Shown piece after piece: positions 57,313 to 64,000 of a stretch of DNA of 64,000 nucleotides. Position numbers and translations under genes: made by a program. The notes beneath the pieces are model-generated. The model did not search any database. It saw only the letters and a list, made by a program, of their open reading frames with translations, and was not told the DNA's origin. The stretch's first letter is position 1, and each line of letters starts with the position of its first letter. The DNA is taken from contig DFJI01000040.1 in assembly GCA_002372235.1 (NCBI GenBank), positions 1 to 64,000 of the forward strand, written 5' to 3'. Origin of the DNA: Prevotella sp. UBA3675 (lineage in GTDB: Bacteria > Bacteroidota > Bacteroidia > Bacteroidales > Bacteroidaceae).

Positions 57313-58083
57313 CTATCGATTGTAGGCCTCATTATATTTGCGGTCGGCTTCCTTCATCTTGGTGATGGCTTCAGCTGCTCCCAAAGAGTAAGCTTGCTGA
57401 TAGGCGGCCTTGGCACGCTTGATAATGGTGAGCTTGGCCTGTTTGATAGGCTTCATGTTACCGTGACCTTTCACGTTTGGCAGAAGGTCGGCAGTACTCA
57501 GTAGCTCGTCGCCCATCTGCAACCAACTGGCTTTTTCGTTCTGCTGCATTTCCAGGAGCGTCTGGTCCAGCTGTGCGCTGGTACTCGACAGCTGGTTGTC
57601 CAGGTTCGTTATCTGCTGATCCTTATCCTGTATGACCGTGTTCAGACGGTCTATCTCCTGCTCGTTCAGTGCTATGGTCTGCCTCAGGTTCTCGACGAGT
57701 GCCAGCGTCTGCTTGTTGGCATTGGTGTTTGAAGCCGCCACACTGTTCAGTCGCTGCTTTATTTCAGCTATCGACTCCGAAATTCTCTCTGCGGTTGTCT
57801 TGTTGTCTTCCCCCACACCACTTTCCACATTTTTCTGCAACGAAATGGTTCTACCGGTGATAGTGTTCAACTCCACCATGATACGGTTCAGTTCCAACTG
57901 AGCCTCTTCGTTAGCCGAAAGCGTTCCTTCAACAGACTCTTTCAGCATGTCGTACTTCTTCTGCAGTTCATCGTAGACTTCCCTTGAGACAGAAGCCGAT
58001 GCGTTCTTCTCATTCGAAGAACAGGAACAGAGTGTCATAGCCACACAAAGGCATATCATGCCCATCAATTTGTTAATATCCAT
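57313..58083 (-). CDS. Coiled-coil lipoprotein of unknown function
   Basis: This 256-aa protein has a lipoprotein signal (MGMICLCVAMTLCSC, lipobox LCSC). A long predicted coiled coil follows (about residues 35-185, for example VENLRQTIALNEQEIDRLNT and VIQDKDQQITNLDNQLS). The C-terminal Ala/Lys-rich helical part resembles a TPR-like hairpin (IIKRAKAAYQQAYSLGAAEA). It overlaps the upstream TPM-domain gene by 19 bases and is the last gene of a three-gene operon. No family was recognised. Confidence 0.7.
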   Translation of the reverse strand: MDINKLMGMICLCVAMTLCSCSSNEKNASASVSREVYDELQKKYDMLKESVEGTLSANEEAQLELNRIMVELNTITGRTISLQKNVESGVGEDNKTTAERISESIAEIKQRLNSVAASNTNANKQTLALVENLRQTIALNEQEIDRLNTVIQDKDQQITNLDNQLSSTSAQLDQTLLEMQQNEKASWLQMGDELLSTADLLPNVKGHGNMKPIKQAKLTIIKRAKAAYQQAYSLGAAEAITKMKEADRKYNEAYNR

Positions 58084-60008
58084 AGATCAGAGAAATTTAT
58101 TCTTAAGCTTTTTGTCTGTTCATCGTAAGTGATATATCCATCGCCTAACACATCGCAATGGAAGATGCCTTTCTCGCGGTCGAGTGTGAGTTCAAAACGC
58201 CGCATGGGCTTGTCGCTGTACACTTGCATGTAGTAGCCGCCATCAGGAGTCTGCATGATGCGCGCCGTAGTTCCCTTTACATCGGCTCCGTTAGCCTTAG
58301 GCACAAAGTAGAGGCCGCTAAAATCATCGGGCAGGGCCTTTGCCACTTCCTCAACCTTGTCCATGGCTTTCACCTGATATGATGGAGCCAGTATGGCCAA
58401 CAGTACGCCCATTGATATGGCAAAGATAAGGTTGGTGAGCCATACTTGGTCGAAAAGGCGCATAGGCTGCATGTCGCCCGACATGCCTTTCTGCTTCATC
58501 ACATACCGTACCTCCTGAATAGCCCTAATGGCGAACTGTACTATCCAGAGAACCAAGAAATAGATGACATAAGGATAGGAAAACAGCATGATGGCCGCTA
58601 TGCCTAAGAAGGCTGTGAGCCAGAGTGCCTCGCGGTGGGTGTTGACCATGATGGCCAGCAACGGAGACTGACGGTAAAAATCAGAGTCCGAGTCATAGAA
58701 GCAAAAGTCAATGGGCCGCTTCTTCGGCTTCCCGTCATCGTTGGGGTCGTTAGGGTCGTAGTTGTTGGCATCGTGGTTGTACTCATGGACGTTGTGTACA
58801 AATGGCAACACCGTAAGCACACTGAACAGCAGTTTTATTATCTTCGAAATGACATAACGGTTGTAGCCCAAATTGATTATCTGATCACACATGACGCGAG
58901 CAGCATTGTTGCTAATCAGCTGCTGTTGCTTCCTGTCAGAACAGTGTGCCACCGAAAACATGCCATTGTCGCACAACAGAAACTTCAGATAGTATATGCA
59001 CATCAGCATCAGCACCATTCCCAATCCCGGTGCTTCATTAGTCCATTGCATAGTGCTGCCAATGATGTCGACCGACGGTATATGGGCGTATTGCAACGCA
59101 ATGACATCTTCTGTACGCGAAGTGGAGAGCACCGAAATGGCTGCCAGCGTAGGGATGGTAAGCAGAAACTTCACAACGAAGAGACCAGCATTAAGCATGA
59201 GTCCGTAGTCTTTCAGATTGTTTGAATAGTCCTGTTCGCTTTTGCTATCCTGCTTTGCTTTCTTCATCACAAACACCTTCAGCTTGTCTTCAACATAGTT
59301 TTTAAGCAGCGTATAGCCCAAGGCAAGTATCAGGAAGGCCATCATCCAGCTGCCCGACAAGACGCGCAAGCCTCCGAGAAGGAATTGGAACGGACGGAAA
59401 TAGAAGCGGTTGAAAAGGCTCTCAGATGGTGTTGCCAAGTCATCCATGAGCTGTTCGACACGTGCAAACGACAGGGTAAGAGCAACCTTCTGATACCAAG
59501 ACAAGTGCCGGCAGTCTTCAATGTCTTTCATCACATTGTTCAAGGCAATGGGACACATTTCATCCAATCCCCGGTCTGCCACCTGTTCCTGCATGTTCAG
59601 GTAGCTCTCTCCAGCAGCCGAGCCATGCATGCGGCAGTAGACGGCATAGGTCTTGCCTACACGAACCTGAATGAGTTGCGGACTCTCTGAAACCACAATC
59701 AGCACACCGCGTTGGCGGAAAGTGTTGCCACTGTACTGCTTCTCACAATACTGGTCGAAAAGGTTGTCGGCATACCTTCCCATCTCGGCATCGTCAATAC
59801 TGTTGGTTGTCACCACGGCAGCCTTGATGCCAAGAGGCAGTGAATAGTTCTGCAAATAGGAATAAGTCCTTGGCGAAAGAACGTGCGTGCTGTCTGCAAC
59901 GTCTACAGCAAACTGCGTGTTCATCTCAGCATTGGGATCGTCGCTTGCACCGCAAGAGGCAAGGGCAAAGGCCAGAATGCTCAAGTATAGAATAGTAAAG
60001 TTCTTCAT
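58065..60008 (-). CDS. TPM-domain lipoprotein with several transmembrane helices
   Basis: This 647-aa protein has a lipobox-like N-terminus (LAFALASC, then GASDD). Residues about 30-190 resemble a TPM domain (LSPRTYSYLQNYSLPLGIKA, RQRGVLIVVSESPQLIQVRV), a fold found in extracytoplasmic membrane-maintenance and phosphatase proteins. Five or six hydrophobic helices follow, near 215-240, 275-300, 335-360, 395-415, 465-500 and 535-560. A C-terminal beta-rich domain ends in INFSDLWILTN. The gene is translationally coupled to the coiled-coil lipoprotein. Its role is unknown; envelope maintenance is an inference. Confidence 0.65.
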   Translation of the reverse strand: MKNFTILYLSILAFALASCGASDDPNAEMNTQFAVDVADSTHVLSPRTYSYLQNYSLPLGIKAAVVTTNSIDDAEMGRYADNLFDQYCEKQYSGNTFRQRGVLIVVSESPQLIQVRVGKTYAVYCRMHGSAAGESYLNMQEQVADRGLDEMCPIALNNVMKDIEDCRHLSWYQKVALTLSFARVEQLMDDLATPSESLFNRFYFRPFQFLLGGLRVLSGSWMMAFLILALGYTLLKNYVEDKLKVFVMKKAKQDSKSEQDYSNNLKDYGLMLNAGLFVVKFLLTIPTLAAISVLSTSRTEDVIALQYAHIPSVDIIGSTMQWTNEAPGLGMVLMLMCIYYLKFLLCDNGMFSVAHCSDRKQQQLISNNAARVMCDQIINLGYNRYVISKIIKLLFSVLTVLPFVHNVHEYNHDANNYDPNDPNDDGKPKKRPIDFCFYDSDSDFYRQSPLLAIMVNTHREALWLTAFLGIAAIMLFSYPYVIYFLVLWIVQFAIRAIQEVRYVMKQKGMSGDMQPMRLFDQVWLTNLIFAISMGVLLAILAPSYQVKAMDKVEEVAKALPDDFSGLYFVPKANGADVKGTTARIMQTPDGGYYMQVYSDKPMRRFELTLDREKGIFHCDVLGDGYITYDEQTKSLRINFSDLWILTN

Positions 60009-60044
60009 TAGTTCTTTGTATTTTAAGGTTCTAATATCATTTTT

Positions 60045-62054
60045 CTAAAAAAATGACATCACATAGTTGTAACACCATACTGCTACGCCCCAAATAAAAT
60101 GCCATAGCCACACAACTATTCCCTTGACGAGTTCCCATAGCCACACCAGGATGCCCCACAGCCAGTGCCATATCTCCTCATACCAAGCGAGAGTCTTGGC
60201 GCCTATGGCTTCAGGTGCCTTGTCCTTATAGAACAATTGCCCGTTGGACTCAACGGAATAGATGTCCAGTTTCTGCTCATCACTGTCTACAGCAAAGGTG
60301 ACGATGGTCTGCGGCATGTCGGCAAAGATGACCCTTAACAACGTTCGTTCCTCACTGGTCAGCCGGGGAGTGTAGCGCAGCGTGTCGCCCTCGAAACTGA
60401 TGCTGTCGTTCTCAAACGAGCCTTGTGCGCCGCCTTTCCTGACATTCAGCACAGTGCATCCTTTCTCTGGCTCGTGCTTCTTACAGAATTCTATGATTGA
60501 AGCAATGTCGGCATCGCTCAGCGACAGCTCCTTCATGCCCGGCAGTTCGTTCTTCTGAATGGCATCGTAGTCCAGATGGGGCTTCACCTGAAGCAGATCC
60601 TTGCCGTCGACCGACGAGAGGAAGAGGTACATCATGGACGGATCTTTCTGGAAGCAATCCACCTCGTCGAACACCTCTTCCCGCTCTATGGTCATGGAGA
60701 GGCTCGGTTCGCCCTCGGTGATGTACAGGTGCTGCCCTTCGTTGCGTTCCCAGTAGACCGCCAACTGTTGCCTGTCCAGCGAAAAGTTGGCTGGTAATAG
60801 CATCCGGAACTCGCCATTAAAATGTTTCCCGAAGAAATACCAGGGACGGTGAAAGGCATCGTCAATCTGGATGAAAGCCGGAAGTGCTTCCCAGATGTTG
60901 GGCTGATGGTCGTTCACGACGAAGGCTATGTAGCTGTTCAGTGTCAAGTCGTCGCATTTGTAGACGGCATCCTTCACCTGCTGCTCCATCGCGGGCATTG
61001 CCTTGATGCGCGGCATCAGCTGGGCCAGCGTCAGCACAATGGCATCGCGGTCAGTCACTTGGGAATTGTCGACACCGCTGCGCAGCAAGTCGATGGCGCG
61101 TTCCTCCTGTTTCAGGTCATTGAGCAGAACCATAGCGCACTGGATGAGTGCCGCGCCGTTGTTGGGCAGGTTATGGAGCACTTCATCCACAAGTCGCTGC
61201 TTCTCAGCATTATTCAGCTTCTGCTCGAAGATGAGTCTGGCAAGATAGACACAGCCCAGCTTCTCATTATAGCGGAAGATGGGCGCCCTCTTGCAGCGTG
61301 CTTCATATTGTTCCAGCTGTGGCCGAGCATGTACATAGTCATTGACATCGATATAGGCCATGCCCAGGAAATAGTAGTAGTCGCTCAGGTTCTTGAACTG
61401 AGTGAAGTTGTCGCGCAGCAGTCTGATGCGCTTGTTGTTGTCTGGCTCGTTCACAATCTGGTTGAACAGCAGTGCCGACGCCTCCGTCAGCCGGTCACGC
61501 TCGTCGAGCTGGAAGCGCTGGTAGAGTCTGAACACCAGTTCGAGTGCCTCCTTACGCAGAGTGGTCACTTCGTTCATCTGCACTTTTTTCAGCTCCCAGA
61601 GTGCCTTCAGTTCCTCCTGCCCCTGCCCATAGCCCACCAACTGGTAGTCTACCGTAGTGCGGGCTATGCTCAACAGAGCTCCCGTCACCGCCGGACGGTT
61701 GATGAAGTCGGCAGCCGTATTCCAGATGTGCCGGCCCAGCGTATTATTGCGCATCCTTCTCACCACTTCCTTCTCCTGTTGCGTCATGCTGACGCTGTTC
61801 AGGCTTTGCAGTAGCTGCTTCCTGAACTCGGCCACTTCTTGCAGCCCTGCCATCTGTTCCATGGTCAGGTTGTTCAGCAACTGGTCCTGCTCATGGTCAA
61901 GCACGTCTACCGACTTATTTTGCGAGATATTCGTCAGCGAGTTGATGCAATAGTTCATCTGCTCAATGACCACCTCCTTGTTGGGTGTTGCCTGCCCCTG
62001 CACGTTTAGAGCGATGAAGAGAAGTGAAAGGATAGTATATGTAATACGTTTCAT
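60045..62054 (-). CDS. Secreted TPR-like protein with a tryptophan-rich C-terminal membrane segment
   Basis: This 669-aa protein has a signal peptide (MKRITYTILSLLFIALNVQGQ), a helical repeat region (about 30-400) with TPR-like elements (FLGMAYIDVNDYVHARPQLE, GAALIQCAMVLLNDLKQEER), a beta-rich part (about 400-600) and a last 45 residues packed with Trp: WHWLWGILVWLWELVKG followed by VVWLWHFIWGVAVWCY. That tail could insert in a membrane. It heads the operon with the TPM and coiled-coil lipoproteins. ATG 62054 is used; a TACTTTTG -7 box lies at 62080-62087. No family was recognised. Confidence 0.65.
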   Translation of the reverse strand: MKRITYTILSLLFIALNVQGQATPNKEVVIEQMNYCINSLTNISQNKSVDVLDHEQDQLLNNLTMEQMAGLQEVAEFRKQLLQSLNSVSMTQQEKEVVRRMRNNTLGRHIWNTAADFINRPAVTGALLSIARTTVDYQLVGYGQGQEELKALWELKKVQMNEVTTLRKEALELVFRLYQRFQLDERDRLTEASALLFNQIVNEPDNNKRIRLLRDNFTQFKNLSDYYYFLGMAYIDVNDYVHARPQLEQYEARCKRAPIFRYNEKLGCVYLARLIFEQKLNNAEKQRLVDEVLHNLPNNGAALIQCAMVLLNDLKQEERAIDLLRSGVDNSQVTDRDAIVLTLAQLMPRIKAMPAMEQQVKDAVYKCDDLTLNSYIAFVVNDHQPNIWEALPAFIQIDDAFHRPWYFFGKHFNGEFRMLLPANFSLDRQQLAVYWERNEGQHLYITEGEPSLSMTIEREEVFDEVDCFQKDPSMMYLFLSSVDGKDLLQVKPHLDYDAIQKNELPGMKELSLSDADIASIIEFCKKHEPEKGCTVLNVRKGGAQGSFENDSISFEGDTLRYTPRLTSEERTLLRVIFADMPQTIVTFAVDSDEQKLDIYSVESNGQLFYKDKAPEAIGAKTLAWYEEIWHWLWGILVWLWELVKGIVVWLWHFIWGVAVWCYNYVMSFF

Positions 62055-62079
62055 GCAGCGTTCAGTTTTAAGTTTTCGG

Positions 62080-62087
62080 CAAAAGTA
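62080..62087 (-). promoter_or_regulatory. -7 box for the three-gene envelope operon
   Basis: TACTTTTG followed by GCC on the minus strand, 26 bases before the ATG at 62054. Confidence 0.55.
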
Positions 62088-62145
62088 CGAAAAAAATAAT
62101 TTATAAGACAACAATTTCAGCCCTTTCTTCTGCCATTAAGAGAAA

Positions 62146-62253
62146 TCAGTCTTTCAAGGAACTGAGCGGGCCTTCAATCAGTACCGCTCCCTTGCCAGCC
62201 TGTTTACGTGTAAGCAGCTTATCGACAATTCTTGGTTTGTACTCTCTCTGCAT
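62146..62253 (-). pseudogene. Remnant of an AAA ATPase (DUF4143-type) N-terminus
   Basis: A 35-codon frame begins MQREYKPRIVDKLLTRKQAG and continues KGAVLIEGP. This matches my recollection of the start of AAA/DUF4143 ATPases, in which PKWCGKTTTA follows. Here the Walker A segment is replaced by LSSLKD and a stop, and nothing of the remaining several hundred residues is seen downstream. A TATCTTTG -7 box remains 30 bases upstream (62284-62291). It is probably a decayed gene, possibly expressed as a short peptide. Confidence 0.6.
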
Positions 62254-62283
62254 CCTTATTCGCTTTATTACTCCTTTTGTCTG

Positions 62284-62291
62284 CAAAGATA
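62284..62291 (-). promoter_or_regulatory. -7 box upstream of the ATPase remnant
   Basis: TATCTTTG followed by GCAG on the minus strand. Confidence 0.45.
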
Positions 62292-62357
62292 CTGATTTCC
62301 ATCGAATTACGCAAGCAGCTCAACAACTTTTCGGTTGTTTGTGACGATTTTGTTCGG

Positions 62358-62780
62358 TCATTTATGGGAATTAGTCAAATCACTGGGTGCTCGGACAATC
62401 CCTGTATACTTCATGACGAACCCGATGACGGCTCCGATGGTGCAGCCGGTGGCGTTGGCAGCCAGGTCGAGCCATTCGCCGGCACGATTGGTGGTGCAGT
62501 AAGCCTGAATGAGCTCTAAGCAGCCGCTCATGATGATGGGAGCCAACCAGGCTAAAAGGAAGAGACGGATCCAGTTGAGACGGGTGTGGCTGCGCAGATA
62601 TTCCCACCAAATGACAGAACAAGTGCCGCCATACATGATGAAGTGAGTCCATTTGTCCATGAACTTCACATTGTCGAGCGGTGTGTGGGGAGGAATGAAC
62701 CAGACGGAGAGATACCAGATGAGAAGAATGCAAATGACAGAAAACTTGTATTTTCTTGCATAAAAGGCGATTTTTTTCAT
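62358..62780 (-). CDS. VanZ-family membrane protein
   Basis: This 140-aa protein has about four hydrophobic helices. VanZ-like hallmarks are FIPPHTPLDNVKFMDKWTHFIMYG and SGCLELIQAYCTTNRAGEWLDLAANATGC. VanZ-like proteins are small integral membrane proteins, some linked to teicoplanin tolerance, but in Bacteroidales their role is unclear. ATG 62780 is chosen because a TACTTTTG -7 box at 62801-62808 lies inside the longer frame. Confidence 0.85.
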   Translation of the reverse strand: MKKIAFYARKYKFSVICILLIWYLSVWFIPPHTPLDNVKFMDKWTHFIMYGGTCSVIWWEYLRSHTRLNWIRLFLLAWLAPIIMSGCLELIQAYCTTNRAGEWLDLAANATGCTIGAVIGFVMKYTGIVRAPSDLTNSHK

Positions 62781-62800
62781 CTTTACTTTCAATTTTGATG

Positions 62801-62808
62801 CAAAAGTA
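62801..62808 (-). promoter_or_regulatory. -7 box for the VanZ-like gene
   Basis: TACTTTTG followed by GC on the minus strand, 20 bases before the ATG. It lies 12 bases from the divergent transporter box. Confidence 0.5.
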
Positions 62809-62820
62809 AGAATATTTTTA

Positions 62821-62828
62821 TACTTTTG
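62821..62828 (+). promoter_or_regulatory. -7 box for the SNF transporter
   Basis: TACTTTTG followed by GC, 26 bases before the ATG at 62855. Confidence 0.5.
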
Positions 62829-62854
62829 CAATGTTTTTCAAGAAAAGATGAAAG

Positions 62855-64000
62855 ATGGCAATGAGCGAAAGAGGTGAGTTTGCGTCCAAATTGGGCATAA
62901 TTCTTGCTACGGCAGGATCGGCAGTAGGACTGGGCAATGTGTGGCGTTTTCCATATATGGCGGGCGAGAACGGCGGTGCCGTCTTCATACTTATCTATTT
63001 TTTTTGCGTGTTGTTGCTGGGCATTCCCTGCATGATCAATGAGTTCATCATAGGCCGACATGCCCATTCCAACACGGCGCGCGCCTTTCGCAAGATGTCG
63101 GGCGGTACGGCCTGGTCGCTCATCGGCTATATGGGCGTGCTCACGGGCTTTCTGATCACAGGCTACTATGCCGTAGTGTCGGGCTGGTGCCTGCACTACA
63201 TCTGGTCGGGCCTCATTGGCCACTTAGATGGCAATCCACAATATTTCCAGCAGTTTTTCGTTGATTTCTCTTCCCATCCCGGCAAACCGATATTCTGGTT
63301 GGTCGTCATCATGATGTTGACCTACCTTATCGTGGAGCATGGGGTGCAGAAAGGCATTGAGCGTGCTTCGAAGGTGCTCATGCCCACCTTATTTATATTA
63401 TTGCTCATCATCGTCGTGGCTTCGTGCCTGTTGCCTGGCGCAGGCAAGGGCGTTGAGTTTCTGCTGAAGCCCAACTGGGGTGCGATTGATGGCAATGTGT
63501 TTCTTTCGGCATTGGGGCAGTCGTTCTATTCGCTGTCTATCGCTATGGGCTGCATCTGTACCTATGCCAGCTATTTCTCCCGTCAGACCAATCTGGGCAA
63601 ATCGGCCATTCAGATAGGAATCATCGATTCCGTCGTAGCCATTCTGGCTGGACTCATGATTTTTCCTGCCGCCTTTTCGGTGGGCGTGAGTCCCGACAGC
63701 GGCCCTTCGCTCATTTTCATCACCCTGCCCAATGTGTTCCAGCAAGCTTTCAGTTCCATGCCCGTGGTGGGTTACGTCATCTCGCTGATGTTCTACAGTC
63801 TGTTGTCATTGGCGGCCCTTACCTCGCTCATGTCGCTGGTCGAGGTGTCAACAGCCTTCTGTCAAGAAGAGTTGCACATCTCTCGCAAGCGTGCAACATT
63901 CCTGGTCGTAGCCTCAGCCTCGGTCATTGGCATGTTCTGCTCGTTGTCGCTGGGCGGCTACGATGTGTTGCAGGTCTTCGGAATGTCACTGTTCGACATC
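62855..64000 (+). CDS. Sodium-dependent transporter, SNF/NSS family (partial, runs off the window)
   Basis: The visible 382 codons show the NSS hallmark LATAGSAVGLGNVWRFPYMAGENGG in helix 1, which holds the Na+ and substrate unwound region. About nine hydrophobic helices follow, with EHGVQKGIERASKVLMPTLF and LGQSFYSLSIAMGCICTYASYF typical of bacterial LeuT-like transporters. It probably imports an amino acid with Na+. The ATG at 62855 (MAMSERGEF) is used; 62861 is an alternative. The 3' end is outside the window. Confidence 0.92.
   Translation, partial: MAMSERGEFASKLGIILATAGSAVGLGNVWRFPYMAGENGGAVFILIYFFCVLLLGIPCMINEFIIGRHAHSNTARAFRKMSGGTAWSLIGYMGVLTGFLITGYYAVVSGWCLHYIWSGLIGHLDGNPQYFQQFFVDFSSHPGKPIFWLVVIMMLTYLIVEHGVQKGIERASKVLMPTLFILLLIIVVASCLLPGAGKGVEFLLKPNWGAIDGNVFLSALGQSFYSLSIAMGCICTYASYFSRQTNLGKSAIQIGIIDSVVAILAGLMIFPAAFSVGVSPDSGPSLIFITLPNVFQQAFSSMPVVGYVISLMFYSLLSLAALTSLMSLVEVSTAFCQEELHISRKRATFLVVASASVIGMFCSLSLGGYDVLQVFGMSLFDI

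Noticed and set aside
59385..59690. Plus-strand frames opposite the TPM-domain gene
   Set aside because: They have no motifs, and the minus-strand gene shows coherent signal, domain and membrane segments.

Overview
The window looks like a chromosome segment from a Prevotella-like member of the Bacteroidales. The reasons are recurring TAnnTTTG -7 promoter boxes, few recognisable Shine-Dalgarno sites, a hybrid two-component sensor with periplasmic propeller and Y_Y_Y modules, DUF4271/DUF6242/DUF6089-type proteins, the order metK-DUF4271-hemD-rnpA-yidD, the order DUF6089-uppS-bamA-ompH-ompH-murI, and secreted proteins ending in a short 'YDLSGRRV...GLYIKNGKK..VK' sorting-like motif. No phage, insertion sequence, CRISPR or rRNA was seen. 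There is one tRNA, tRNA-Gln(UUG).

Layout. 0-7.5 kb: two divergent large secreted proteins, one of them a GH128-like hydrolase. They share a carbohydrate-binding-like module, and a pair of tiny membrane ORFs lies between them. 7.5-11 kb: hexuronate catabolism (kduD, kduI) with a four-helix-bundle gene between them, then an outer membrane barrel. 11-20.2 kb: housekeeping genes (metK, DUF4271, hemD, rnpA, yidD, ybeY, coaD, a small HTH protein, ruvB, a cytidylate-kinase-like protein, a SpoIIE-type phosphatase). 20.2-25.5 kb: DEAD-box helicase, LOG-family protein, flavodiiron protein, PfkB kinase. 25.7-31.2 kb: an arabinan-type operon (GH43 arabinanase, secreted protein, zincin-like protein). 31.3-35.7 kb: tyrS, an Omp28-like protein, tRNA-Gln, rnhB. 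35.8-43 kb: cell-envelope biogenesis (murI, three OmpH/Skp-like chaperones, bamA, uppS, DUF6089 barrel). 43-50.2 kb: DUF6242 lipoprotein, hybrid sensor kinase, divergent GH27 alpha-galactosidase. 50.3-57.3 kb: acyl-CoA ligase, two near-identical AAA/PD-(D/E)XK genes, prfB, a 51-aa membrane protein, a CYTH protein. 57.3-64 kb: a three-gene envelope operon of unknown function (Trp-rich-tailed protein, TPM-domain lipoprotein, coiled-coil lipoprotein), an ATPase remnant, a VanZ-like protein and a truncated SNF-family transporter.

The most striking feature cuts across these genes. Short, mostly self-complementary repeat elements sit in frame inside conserved proteins. A 78-84 bp double-palindrome occurs in both tyrS and fprA and encodes nearly the same peptide in each. 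A related double-palindrome lies in the active-site loop region of MetK, and another in the DEAD-box helicase. Arrays of a 9-bp unit GAGNNCTCN encode (Ser-Glu-x)n in a GH128 protein and twice in a sensor kinase, and the same array also occurs intergenically downstream of an ompH gene. Because the units are palindromic, they encode the same peptide from either strand. This resembles in principle the Rickettsia palindromic elements. Other dispersed repeats (GATTTAGGCT, GAACTGAGAG-TATGGTTAG, AATTCGTTTCATT) fill the intergenic gaps.

All assignments come from reading the sequence and recalled family knowledge. No database search was run.
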